Assembly: GCA_963545565.1 (NCBI GenBank)
Contig: CAUUJV010000008.1
Span: 19,373-83,372, forward strand
Direction of reading: 5' to 3'
Origin: CAUUJV01 sp963545565
Lineage (GTDB): Bacteria; Actinomycetota; Actinomycetes; Actinomycetales; Bifidobacteriaceae
Length of the DNA stretch: 64,000 nucleotides
The notes under the pieces are model-generated. The model searched no databases, was not told the DNA's origin, and was given only the letters and a program-made list of their open reading frames with translations. Shown piece by piece: positions 17,833 to 26,889 of the stretch. A program made the translations under genes and the position numbers. How positions within the stretch are numbered: the first letter of the stretch is position 1; every line of letters starts with the position of its first letter.

Positions 17833-17955
17833 ATGGATAAAATCCTTGAATTGCAAAATTCAGAAGAGATTAATGAGGATGCCATGCATCAGAGCACAGT
17901 GAGCTATTTCATGTGTATCGGTGCTCCAAGTAATGGTAGTGCTATGTTCTGCTAA
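17833..17955 (+). CDS. Class III lanthipeptide precursor peptide (labyrinthopeptin-like)
   Basis: Ribosomal precursor of 40 residues, starting MDKILELQNSEEINEDAM. The leader contains ILELQ, the recognition helix of class III precursors such as LabA1 (ILELQ). The C-terminal half carries STVSYFMC and SNGSAMFC, two matches to Ser-x2-Ser-x3-Cys, in which two Ser are dehydrated and joined with Cys to give labionin or lanthionine. The final residue is Cys, as in labyrinthopeptins. The linker between the motifs is IGAP. GGGAGG and GGAAGGGG lie just upstream of the ATG. A synthetase, exporters, protease and regulators surround the gene. Identity as a precursor is strongly supported; the leader/core cut site is not visible. 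Confidence 0.93.
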   Translation: MDKILELQNSEEINEDAMHQSTVSYFMCIGAPSNGSAMFC

Positions 17956-17984
17956 TAGAACATGAATAAATGACTTATGTGTTC

Positions 17985-18025
17985 AAAGCCGCTGTCGCAT
18001 TTGTTAGCGTGTGGCAGCGGTCTTT
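17985..18025 (+). terminator. Hairpin after the precursor gene
   Basis: CCGCTGTCGCA (17989-17999) pairs with TGTGGCAGCGG (18010-18020) with two G-U pairs, and TCTTTCTT follows. It lies 33 bases after the precursor stop. Such partial terminators let the precursor be made in excess over downstream genes. Confidence 0.75.
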
Positions 18026-18048
18026 CTTGATTTGGATTAGGTATTTTT

Positions 18049-18064
18049 GTCATCTCGATATAAC
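18049..18064. promoter_or_regulatory. Operator palindrome 3, imperfect
   Basis: GTCATCT-CG-ATATAAC has one perfect half and a second half with two mismatches to AGATGAC. It lies 93 bases before the start of the FtsX-type ABC transporter operon and just after the terminator of the precursor gene. It is probably a weaker site for the same regulator. Confidence 0.6.
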
Positions 18065-18157
18065 AGTTGTTGGACTTGATTTTGAAAGAAGTCGTTTGTA
18101 AGTGAGAGTTGGCATAAATAAGACATTCTCGAAGTGTTTCCTAAGGAAGGATCGATA

Positions 18158-18892
18158 ATGATACGGCTGACAAAGAATGATATAGATGTCGGACAGGGTT
18201 CTTCTGCTGTGGTGTCAGAACATTTATGTAAAAACTTTTCTCCGAGAGAAGGGCAAGAGGTCAAAGCTGTCAGAAATGTTGACTTTCGTGCAGAGTGGAG
18301 ACAAATGACGGGGATCATCGGTCCATCTGGTTCAGGTAAGTCAACCTTGATGTATTGTCTTGCAGGTTTGGAAAAGGTTTCTTCGGGATCAATTCGGGTG
18401 GCAGGACGAGAGATTGCAGGAATGACACAGAGACAGCTTGCATATTTCAGACGAAACCACCTAGGTTTTGTATTTCAATCATATAATCTTGTGCTGTCCA
18501 TGTCTGTAGAAGACAATCTCCGGTTACCTTTTATTTTACAGAAGCGGAATTTCCCTGAGGGAAAAGCACTTTCGCTATTGAAGCGTTTAAACATTGAACA
18601 TTTATATCAGGTAAGTACAGCGTTGCTTTCAGGAGGCGAACAGCAACGTGTTGCATTGGCACGCGTGGTGCTGTTGGATCCAGAGATTGTTTTTGCGGAT
18701 GAGCCAACTGGGGCTTTGGACAGTGAATCAAGTGAACGAGTTGTTTCTGAGCTTAGTGATTTTGCACATCGTGTTGATCACGCTGTTGTCATGGTTACAC
18801 ATAGTGAGGTAGTCGCTTCGCATTGTGATTCTGTGGTGAGTATGCAGGATGGTTATCTAGGTGTCGATAGTAATAGACGGGAGCATTCATAA
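18158..18892 (+). CDS. ABC transporter ATP-binding protein (MacB/LolD type)
   Basis: ATPase of 244 residues. Walker A is GPSGSGKST (about 55), the signature is LSGGEQQRVALARVVLL (about 156), Walker B is EIVFADEPTGALDSES and the H-loop is VTHSEVVA. The Q-loop reads GFVFQSYNL. This set marks the MacB/BceA/LolD subfamily, which works with FtsX-type permeases. GGAAGG precedes ATG 18158. The gene overlaps the permease start by one base. In a peptide cluster it is the likely immunity or second export system, energised in the cytosol. Confidence 0.9.
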   Translation: MIRLTKNDIDVGQGSSAVVSEHLCKNFSPREGQEVKAVRNVDFRAEWRQMTGIIGPSGSGKSTLMYCLAGLEKVSSGSIRVAGREIAGMTQRQLAYFRRNHLGFVFQSYNLVLSMSVEDNLRLPFILQKRNFPEGKALSLLKRLNIEHLYQVSTALLSGGEQQRVALARVVLLDPEIVFADEPTGALDSESSERVVSELSDFAHRVDHAVVMVTHSEVVASHCDSVVSMQDGYLGVDSNRREHS

Positions 18893-20310
18893 TGCGATTA
18901 GTGACACGTGAGTTTCGTGATGCTCCTGTAGTTTGGGGTGGCGTGGCTATTGTTGTGCTAATAGCTCAAATTGTTTTGAGTGTGGTGTTTGCGATGTTGT
19001 CTTCAACGTTCATCCAACAGCAGTTACCGGGAATGAAGAAAAAAGCGACAGTCGTTCATGATACTTTAATAATTACTCTGTTCTTTCTTATGGCTGCGAT
19101 AGTTGTTGTCGTTCTTCAAATTGTGACGACTGCAATTAATCAACGACGTCGTAGTCTTGCTTTGCTGTTGATACAGGGGATGACCCCGTGGCAGTTAACG
19201 ATGTTGACCTGTGTACGTGTGCTGCTTATTGAGGGTGTGGCAGCGTTGGGGTCTCTCGTCGTGATAGAACCAGTGACGACGATAGTATATCCCTTAGTGA
19301 CATCTGTGATATATGTGGGTAGGCAGCCTCTGTATCTCAATCAGATTTGGTGGGCGTGGGGTGCAGCACTGGTAGTAGGTTGTGTGATTGTCCTTTGTGC
19401 AACGCTTCCGACCCTTCGGGTTATGTCGCGATTGGAGCCAGTGGAAGCTTTGAGACAGGAAGTCCCTGTTCACCGCAAACTCAGATTACCGCGTCGTTTA
19501 GGATTTTTTCTGGTATTGATCTGCGCAGTATTGTTGTATGTTATTCCTGTGGTAACTGCGACGCCGCTGTCGCCGCGGCAGGTGGCTTCTTTAAACTCAG
19601 GTGAAGTACTGGCACCCTTGGTTGGAGCATTGACTATTGCTCCTGTTCTTATGGCTTGTGCTGTCAGTATAGGGGGTCAATTTGTCCTAACATTTGTGAC
19701 TTCGCTGTGGACTTCGCTAATACGGATTCCTTGGGTGCCGTGGAAAATAGCTTGTCGTCAAGCGAAGGACCATACACAGCGTATGAGTTCTATAATGATA
19801 CCTCTTATTGTGGGAGTGATGCTTCTTACTACTATTGATGGGTACTACCGTGTCGGGGCCGCCTCAAGCACAGTGCTTCCAGGGAATATATCTATTGAGT
19901 CTGCCAGTATTTCCACTTTATTGACTTTGCTAGGTCCTGCACTGGTGGTCGCTCTCGCTGGTGTAGGAGCAGGATACTTGATTGCATCAAGAGGACAAGG
20001 TATGGACTTAGCATTATTGTCAATATCGGGTAGTACATCACGCCAAGAAAATGCAGTTGCTGTTCTTGATGGTTTCATCACTGTGACGACTAGTATGATT
20101 GTTGCTTTTGGAACGAGTCTAGTATCGATGTTTGTTTACGTGATAGGATTGCGAAGGTTATTAGGCGCATCTATCTTTACTGTTCCGTGGTCTACATGGA
20201 TAAGCCTATACGTAGTGTTTACTCTCATTGGAATGTTTCTTTCTTGGGCTACGGTTCAGAAGAGTATTATGCGGCCTGCTATAACGACGCTCACTCAATA
20301 TGTCCAGTAG
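18892..20310 (+). CDS. FtsX-type ABC permease
   Basis: Membrane protein of 472 residues with about eight helices. It begins with a helix near residue 15-40, then a cytoplasmic loop with QRRRSLALLLIQGMTPWQL, the FtsX-domain signature that contacts the ATPase, and ARSLEP-like text LRVMSRLEPVEALRQE. It partners the ATPase encoded just upstream. Its large size and two FtsX-like halves resemble actinobacterial permeases linked to lanthipeptide immunity. The substrate is inferred to be the cluster's peptide. Confidence 0.85.
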   Translation: MRLVTREFRDAPVVWGGVAIVVLIAQIVLSVVFAMLSSTFIQQQLPGMKKKATVVHDTLIITLFFLMAAIVVVVLQIVTTAINQRRRSLALLLIQGMTPWQLTMLTCVRVLLIEGVAALGSLVVIEPVTTIVYPLVTSVIYVGRQPLYLNQIWWAWGAALVVGCVIVLCATLPTLRVMSRLEPVEALRQEVPVHRKLRLPRRLGFFLVLICAVLLYVIPVVTATPLSPRQVASLNSGEVLAPLVGALTIAPVLMACAVSIGGQFVLTFVTSLWTSLIRIPWVPWKIACRQAKDHTQRMSSIMIPLIVGVMLLTTIDGYYRVGAASSTVLPGNISIESASISTLLTLLGPALVVALAGVGAGYLIASRGQGMDLALLSISGSTSRQENAVAVLDGFITVTTSMIVAFGTSLVSMFVYVIGLRRLLGASIFTVPWSTWISLYVVFTLIGMFLSWATVQKSIMRPAITTLTQYVQ

Positions 20311-21595
20311 GATAAAATTGAGGAATGGTAACGATGCGATTATGCAGTACGAGTTAACTATGCACGATCGTCCATCAGTCTGGATTGTTTATGGGCTCCC
20401 CGTAGTGTGTGCAATTGGCGGATGCCTACTCTTGGGTCTACAACGTTTTATTGCTCCTCGTATAGACCGCTCATACTTGCTTTTGCATATCCCATATGCA
20501 TTTATACTTATCTGCATATATTTTGTGGGAGAGTGTTGTCTTCTGTTTGGACGGTATCGTCATCCATTTGGAGTATTGATTCTTGAATCTTTAAGTATTC
20601 TTCCCGCTTGTGTCGTCGGACTAGATTCATGGGTTATTCCTCTTTTACTCATCGCTGAGTATGTATTAATCCTAAGAACATCAAAGATTTATATGATGAT
20701 TTTGGGAACGTTAGTCGCTGCAGTAGCATCGTTGATTCCCATGTTCACTCTGACACTGAATAATTATTGGACAGAGTCCTTTCCGCGAGTTCTTCCGGTT
20801 ATTGTTATCGCTGTAGTGGCTTTAACTGTTCGCAATAGTCGACTAGCTCGCGCCACGCAGGAGAAGGAACTTATTGAACATCAACGAACACTGCTTCTTA
20901 CTAAGGAACGAGATGAGGCTCTGCGACGTAACAGAATAGCGGAGGAACTTCACGATAGTGTCGGACACGGTTTAACAACAATTATTGCATTGCTTCAAGG
21001 GGTACAGGTTCAACTTGATGACGTTAATGCCGCGCCTGCCATCAATGATGCGGTAGAGGCGGCATTGATTACAGCAAAAAGAAGTTTGGATAATGCTAGG
21101 CAAGCATTGCATGCTTTAAACGATTCTGACGATGACACTCGTCGTACCTCCTCATGTTCGGTTCATACCTATACATGGGATGATATTCATACGATTCTTT
21201 ATCCTGTCCAACAGTCTGGAGTTATTGTCGAATTTCGTGAAACAGGGACTCGATCTGATGATAGTCAGCAAGCAGATATATGTTTTCGTGTCACTCGAGA
21301 ATCCGTAACAAATGCTGTTCGACATGCTGCTGATTTATCAATGATTTCTATCGAATGGGATCATTGCGAGAATGGAACACTAAAAATTAGTGTACAGAAC
21401 GATGGAATCAATTCCACACAGGGGATAAAACAGACAGGGCAAGGACTTCAGCTCCTCACGGCAAGTATAGCTACCATGGGGGGTTCTCTTACATATGATT
21501 ATGATGCAAGGAACCGTTTATGGACAGTCAGCGCCACGATTCCACAACTGACGCATCAGGAGGAGCATGATGATAAGGCTGATGATTGTGGATGA
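20300..21595 (+). CDS. NarL-type sensor histidine kinase
   Basis: Membrane kinase of 431 residues from ATG 20300, or 417 from ATG 20342; neither start has a strong ribosome site. Five or six helices in the first ~180 residues form the sensor. The HisKA_3 motif AEELHDSVGHGLTTIIALLQG holds the phosphorylated His. An N-box (ESVTNAVRHAA) and a shortened G-box (GQGLQLLTASIATMGG) follow. It overlaps the permease end by 11 bases and the regulator start by 29, so all are translated together. A multi-helix sensor without an extracytoplasmic domain suits detection of a membrane-active peptide. Confidence 0.9.
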   Translation: MSSRIKLRNGNDAIMQYELTMHDRPSVWIVYGLPVVCAIGGCLLLGLQRFIAPRIDRSYLLLHIPYAFILICIYFVGECCLLFGRYRHPFGVLILESLSILPACVVGLDSWVIPLLLIAEYVLILRTSKIYMMILGTLVAAVASLIPMFTLTLNNYWTESFPRVLPVIVIAVVALTVRNSRLARATQEKELIEHQRTLLLTKERDEALRRNRIAEELHDSVGHGLTTIIALLQGVQVQLDDVNAAPAINDAVEAALITAKRSLDNARQALHALNDSDDDTRRTSSCSVHTYTWDDIHTILYPVQQSGVIVEFRETGTRSDDSQQADICFRVTRESVTNAVRHAADLSMISIEWDHCENGTLKISVQNDGINSTQGIKQTGQGLQLLTASIATMGGSLTYDYDARNRLWTVSATIPQLTHQEEHDDKADDCG

Positions 21596-22238
21596 TCTTC
21601 GTTACGCCAGGTTGGGTTATCAATTGATGATTGGGAGGAATGAAGAGTTTCATATTGTTGCAGAAGCCAGTAATGGGCAAGAAGCAATTGAAACTATTCA
21701 ATACCGTGCTGAGACACATCAATCGCTGCCCGATGTCATCTTAATGGATGTTCGTATGCCTACTATGGATGGGATACAAGCAACTCAAGGAATAACTAGT
21801 CGCTGGCCGTCTATCAAGGTGATTATTCTGACAACGTGGGATGAAGACGATTACGCGTATGGCGGATTAAATGCAGGAGCATCTGGTTTCCTCCTCAAAG
21901 ATGCAAATGTGCAAACACTTCTCGAAGCTATTCGTGCTGTTGTACGTGGAGATGCCGTTGTAACTCCTCGTATCACCAGGCAGATATTACAGCGTGCATT
22001 ACCGCAGCGCACGGCAGATAAGCATCAGCATCAACTCCAGCAAAAATTTTATACTTTGCCTCGTAGACAACGAGAAATTTGTGCTCTGATTGCCGATGGA
22101 TTAACAAATAGTGAGATAGCAGAACAGCTTGTTCTGGAGCCAGCTTCTGTTCGTCGTACCATCAGTCGAATACTCTCACATCTTCAGTTGCATGACAGAA
22201 CCCAAATAGCTGTCAATTGGTACAAGGCAGGCATGTAA
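21567..22238 (+). CDS. LuxR/NarL-type response regulator
   Basis: Regulator of 223 residues. The receiver domain has IVDDLRYARLG, phospho-acceptor Asp in ILMDVRMPTMDGI and a Lys in FLLKDANVQ. The C-terminal helix-turn-helix reads LPRRQREICALIADGLTNSEIAEQLVLEPASVRRTISRIL. AGGAGGAGC precedes the ATG, and the gene overlaps the kinase. It is the best candidate to bind the four GTCATCT-N2-AGATGAC palindromes, one of which follows its own stop codon and precedes the synthetase gene. Confidence 0.92.
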   Translation: MMIRLMIVDDLRYARLGYQLMIGRNEEFHIVAEASNGQEAIETIQYRAETHQSLPDVILMDVRMPTMDGIQATQGITSRWPSIKVIILTTWDEDDYAYGGLNAGASGFLLKDANVQTLLEAIRAVVRGDAVVTPRITRQILQRALPQRTADKHQHQLQQKFYTLPRRQREICALIADGLTNSEIAEQLVLEPASVRRTISRILSHLQLHDRTQIAVNWYKAGM

Positions 22239-22240
22239 CT

Positions 22241-22256
22241 GTCATCTCCAGATGTC
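22241..22256. promoter_or_regulatory. Operator palindrome 4
   Basis: GTCATCT-CC-AGATGTC differs from the perfect 7-2-7 palindrome by one base. It begins two bases after the regulator's stop codon and lies 89 bases before the synthetase start, so it can drive the synthetase/protease unit separately from the regulator genes. Confidence 0.7.
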
Positions 22257-22345
22257 AGAAATCACCTTATATTTGATCTTTCAGATGCTACTCCTGAACC
22301 TTAAAAGGGCAGTTTTAATTTATGGAGAGCCGGTGATACGTCATC

Positions 22346-24989
22346 ATGATCGGGGAAGAAAATTATACATCAGCAGTCTCACAGGATTCGGTTTTTTACT
22401 CAGATTCTGCTGCATACTCATTAGCTAGTGAAGAACCATGGACGGCTGAGAAAGACATTCCTCCTACGTGGGTTATTATAAAGCGGGTTCCGTGGACCTA
22501 TGCTAGACCCTTTACCGAGAGAATGAGAACGGTTGGGTGGAAAATTCACTTGGGGGGCAACTTGTGATAACGCAGAAGAGATATTACGCGCTGCGGTACA
22601 CGTTTGTTGTCAACGGAATGTGAGTTTTAAGTATTTGTGTTCCAAGCAGCAGTTCCTGCGGAGCAATTCTGAGTCAGCAATACGTTCAAGTAGTGGCAAG
22701 TTTATCACGGTGTACCCCTCATCCGATGAACAACTCACTGAAATAGTACAAGACCTCTACCCGTTGTTAGAGGGCAAAGACAGCCCATATATTCTCAGTG
22801 ATTTACGTTACCCTAACAGCCCAATATATTTTCGCTACGGGGGATTTATTAATGTCAGTAAACGCAACGAGTTCGGTGAGGAAACACTGCTTATTCCGGG
22901 CGATGATGGGATTCTCATCGAGGATAAAAGACTCCCACATTATGTTGATCCCGGCAACCATATCAGAAAGCCACAGTGTGTGCAGAAGGCATATGATGAG
23001 TACAGACGTACGGAATCTACACCTCTGGATGAGTTCACATTAACACCTCTTCATTTCTCGAATGCGGGTGGCGTGTATAAAGCAGTTGATCGGCAGGGCG
23101 CTATCACTCTCATCAAGGAGGCACGTCCCTATGCTGGTATTGATGGTAAGATGCGAGATGCTATCAGCCGACTGGATATTGAATGGAAGCTACTTAATAT
23201 CTGTTCTAATACAGGAGTATCACCAAAGCCATTGAAGAAGTTTCAGGCATGGGAGCATCACTATCTTCAAATGGAATATCTGCAGGGAGTTACACTCAAT
23301 CACTGGCTGGCAAATAATTACCCTTACCAATGGCAGATTGGGCGACCAGAAGAACTCAACACGTATAAAAACCGTATTCTAGACATAGGCACCCAAATTA
23401 TTTCAGCCATAGATAAAGTTCATCAGACGGGTTATGTTCATGGAGATATCCATTTAGGCAATTTTATGATTGACCCGGACTCCACTAGTGTGCGCCTTAT
23501 TGATTTTGAAGATGGACGACCGCTCAGCTCTCGGGAGGCTCCACCTCACAACGCTTTAGGATTCCAGGTACCTGAAGGCTGTACTGCAGAAGAGGCGGAC
23601 TGGTTTGCTGTTTCTAGAACACTCGCCTCGCTATGCTCAATTCATTTCTCGTTGGCAATGCTCAGTCCACAACACTGGGCGAGAACTCTTAATGAGATTC
23701 GTCAAACATTTGGAGAAGAATATCTAAGGCTTATTCTTGGCGTACAGGAACGCTTTGCCAGCGACAATGGTATAGCCAGAGTTTTCTTCACGCCAAAGGA
23801 GCGTGTCAGGCCTATGTCGATTAATCCTGAGAGTGACCGATTCATTGTACCGACTCAGGAGAATTTGGATACTTTACGAGATGATATTTTGACAGGGATC
23901 AGTGCGACACGACATTGCGTGCAAGGAAGTCTGTTCCCGGGAGATGCCGTTCACACAGACACTCTTGCGCGAGCTAGTGTTGATACTGGTGCTGCAGGAG
24001 TTCTCCTTGCGATGGCGAGATCAAGGGCACGAATTCTTTCGTCCGATATTAGCTGGTTGAAAGATATTGTTTATATGAATTCAAATGATTCTCATCTCAA
24101 TTTAGGATTGTATACAGGAATTTCTGGAATCGGCTTGGCAACATATGAGCTCAATGATCATGATTTTGCTGCACAAGAACTTTCAGCGGTAAGACGACAT
24201 TGGACTGAAAGTCAACTGTCCAATCTCGAGGCGGGACTTGCGGGGCAGGGACTTGCACTCATCTCATATGGTGAGCTTATCCATGATAAGGAATACATAG
24301 ACAGTGCAATCAGTATTGGTGAAGTCCTCAAATGGCGGATAATTGATGAGAAGGTGCCTTCGGCCATTCAGGCTTTGGAAAGGACACCTGGCTTTTTGCG
24401 TGGTTGGTCTGGTATTTCTTTATTCTGGCTTGCTTTGAGTGCAAGTGATTCTTCTAATCGCGACCGGTATTTAGAGTATGCTATTCATTGTCTCAACAAG
24501 GATCTTGATCATACGGTTGTTGATCGTAACTCGGGTTCTAGAGGAATACTTGATCAATACCAACGATCCCTACCATACTTTAGCAATGGGGTGGCAGGAA
24601 TTCTCACTGCCATCTGTATTGCACGGCAGATTACAGGTGACGATCAACTTTTTTCTCAAGAGTGGGAATCTTTGGTGCGCGCCTGTGGTGCATCGCAATA
24701 CGCTTTTTGTGGTGTGAATAATGGATGCGCCGGCATGATAATTGCTAATCAATTCGCTTCACAATGGTCTCCGCAATTGTTACAAGAAAGAGATAAAATT
24801 TTTTCTCAGCTGGGAAGTTACGCACTTGTATGGAACAACACTCTTCAGTTTCCTGGAGATTCACTACTTCGTCTGTCAACAGATTATTCAACGGGCTCAG
24901 CTGGAATCCTCACTGCTTTGAACACTATGTCTCATAGTCCTTGGGATTTCCTGCCTGTGCCCAATGCGGAGAAACTGTTGTCAGTATGA
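22346..24989 (+). CDS. Class III lanthipeptide synthetase LanKC, frameshifted at a G6 tract
   Basis: Trifunctional enzyme that phosphorylates Ser, eliminates phosphate and cyclises with Cys. The first frame (22346-22567) ends GWKIHLGGNL-stop. The second (from about 22533) continues ATCDNAEEIL and runs to 24989. Removing one G from G6 at 22552-22557 gives a continuous GWKIHLGATCDNAEEIL of ~880 codons, the usual LanKC length. Domains: phosphoserine lyase-like (1-200); kinase-like with GGVYKAVDRQG, IKEARPY, GYVHGDIHLGNFMID and LIDFEDG; LanC-like cyclase from about 530 with GxxG repeats but no Zn-binding Cys/Cys-His, the mark of class III rather than class IV. The frameshift may be phase variation, mutation or a sequencing error. 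Confidence 0.92.
22552..22557. repeat. G6 homopolymer at the LanKC frameshift
   Basis: Six consecutive G sit exactly where the two LanKC frames meet. Five G would restore one continuous reading frame. Confidence 0.85.
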
Positions 24990-25014
24990 TCAGACGAAAA
25001 TCAAGGTGAACGCT

Positions 25015-26889
25015 ATGGATAGTGATCGTAAAGATTCATGGGATTCTCATTCCTACGAGGATCCAATTCGAGTAGGTAACTGGTGGTATGTACGTAAGAA
25101 GGGTTCTTTTCAAGTCGTTCGCTTCCTATCAACTGATGAAACTCAATGGGATCTGTCACCACAGCAGATAGAAGAAGGGATAAGAACAAGTATTGAATGT
25201 CTTAATCCGAACCTGATAGATACAAGTGCTTTTATTTATCAATCTTTTGAAGTGGGATTATGTGGCAAAATAGGGACTCTGACCCTTAAAGTGCGCTCCC
25301 AAGAGCACTATCAAATATGTGTTATTGACCTTAATACGGGGAATACTATAACAACTCTTTGTCACTGTGGGGCGCGGAGCGCGATATCTTATGATGATTC
25401 GTGCGTGTACTACTCAGTAGTGACAGCGGACGGGGCAATAGAACAAATTCGAAAGAGAAGGGTGCGGGGGAACCGCCGTGACTTTCCAGTCCTCACTATT
25501 GACCCTGATGAATGGTGCCTCTTTCGGGCAACAACTTCACGGCAATATGTTGTAGTGTCTCATAGCACCACAGATATTATTCAAATGGAAACTAATGAAA
25601 AACCGGAACGGATAATCAGGGGATGCGAACAACTATCTTCCGTCCATAGGCTCGACAGTCTGAATCTGAACGGTGCGCCTTGTTTTATCGGTTTAGGGGT
25701 CAACTCAGCCAATGAGAATGGGCTTATTCTTATATTCGGCAGTGATCATCTGACTAGTCCAGGTACATGGAAATGGAATATAGTTGATGCTGAGACCATT
25801 GAAGATTATGTTCTTGTATGCAACCGGATTGTCCTGTACGCGAAAAGAGGGATACAACCACGGATTCTGGTTTCAGAATCTCTCGACAAGCACAACCCAA
25901 ATGCTGATCTTACGTGGAAATCTTTCACAGCAGGTGAAGAAAAGCATTATACCGATATTGAACTATTTCGCTCTTCCGATCCTAATTGTCCTCTTTTGCG
26001 GGGAATTATTCAGTGTCCAGCATGTCCTCGTGTACCTTTTTCTTTTACTATCTCGACTGATCATTCGTTTCCAAAACACTTTCCGATGCCAAAATGCACA
26101 CAGAATCATATAGTGATACAGGTTTCAATTCTGAGTGACGACAAAACCTGCTTAATCCCGGTTACAGCTATTCTTCCACAAAGGAAGACAGATCTTTCCT
26201 GCAATGATCCACATATCATCATTTTTGTTTACGGATCTTATGGACTATCAATCCCACTTAAATATGATCCCACGATACAGTACTTGGTTAATCAAGGAAT
26301 GTATATCCTCTATGCACATGTGAGAGGAGGCGGAGAAAGAGGAATAGCATGGCACTCACAAGGATGTGGTCGTAACAAAATTAACTCAGTTATTGATTAC
26401 CTAACAGTCGCTGCGCATGCTAATCAAATCACGGGTGTGCAACATACAAAACTTGTTGCAGCGGGAGCAAGTGCAGGAGGAACAATTGCGGCGGCAGCAC
26501 TCAATAAGATGCCGCAAAGGTTCGCTGCTGCATTCTTATCTGCACCTTTTATATCGCCCTTAAGAGCAGTTAATGATGGCACGAATCCTAGGCGAAACCG
26601 CGATATAGCGGAATATGGTGACCCTGCAAATTATCAAGAAATTGAAGCACTTAGACAATGGTCGCCGCTCGAAAATATTTGCGAACAGCATTACCCCCCC
26701 CCAATCCTGATCACGATCAATGAGCTTGACCACAATGTCAATAACAACGACATACTAGAGTATGCGCAGGAGATTAGACGTACAGGTTCTAATAGTCAAA
26801 TCATTACTGTGCCAGGGGCATCCCATTCCCAAAGAGATACCAGCCAAGATATAATAAGAGAACAGACTACTTGGCTTTTCAATACGTAA
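25015..26889 (+). CDS. Prolyl oligopeptidase-like serine protease (S9), likely LanP
   Basis: Cytosolic-type peptidase of 624 residues, no signal peptide. The first ~400 residues have the beta-propeller character of S9A enzymes. The catalytic domain shows VRGGGERGIAWHSQG, the nucleophile in GASAGG (Ser486), Asp in NELDHN (Asp572) and His in GASHSQ (His604). AAGGTGA lies upstream of ATG 25015; the frame extends 17 codons further into the synthetase gene. Such a protease trims the leader in other class III clusters (FlaP of flavipeptin is the known case). It probably shares a transcript with LanKC. A C9 tract at 26694-26702 encodes part of YPPPI. Confidence 0.9.
   Translation: MDSDRKDSWDSHSYEDPIRVGNWWYVRKKGSFQVVRFLSTDETQWDLSPQQIEEGIRTSIECLNPNLIDTSAFIYQSFEVGLCGKIGTLTLKVRSQEHYQICVIDLNTGNTITTLCHCGARSAISYDDSCVYYSVVTADGAIEQIRKRRVRGNRRDFPVLTIDPDEWCLFRATTSRQYVVVSHSTTDIIQMETNEKPERIIRGCEQLSSVHRLDSLNLNGAPCFIGLGVNSANENGLILIFGSDHLTSPGTWKWNIVDAETIEDYVLVCNRIVLYAKRGIQPRILVSESLDKHNPNADLTWKSFTAGEEKHYTDIELFRSSDPNCPLLRGIIQCPACPRVPFSFTISTDHSFPKHFPMPKCTQNHIVIQVSILSDDKTCLIPVTAILPQRKTDLSCNDPHIIIFVYGSYGLSIPLKYDPTIQYLVNQGMYILYAHVRGGGERGIAWHSQGCGRNKINSVIDYLTVAAHANQITGVQHTKLVAAGASAGGTIAAAALNKMPQRFAAAFLSAPFISPLRAVNDGTNPRRNRDIAEYGDPANYQEIEALRQWSPLENICEQHYPPPILITINELDHNVNNNDILEYAQEIRRTGSNSQIITVPGASHSQRDTSQDIIREQTTWLFNT
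26694..26702. repeat. C9 homopolymer inside the protease gene
   Basis: Nine consecutive C encode the Pro-Pro-Pro of QHYPPPILIT, shortly before the catalytic Asp. Gain or loss of one C would truncate the enzyme before Asp572 and His604. Confidence 0.9.

Noticed and set aside
21735..21750. A fifth GTCATCT operator inside the response regulator gene
   Set aside because: GTCATCTTAATGGATG keeps only one half of the palindrome and lies in coding sequence.
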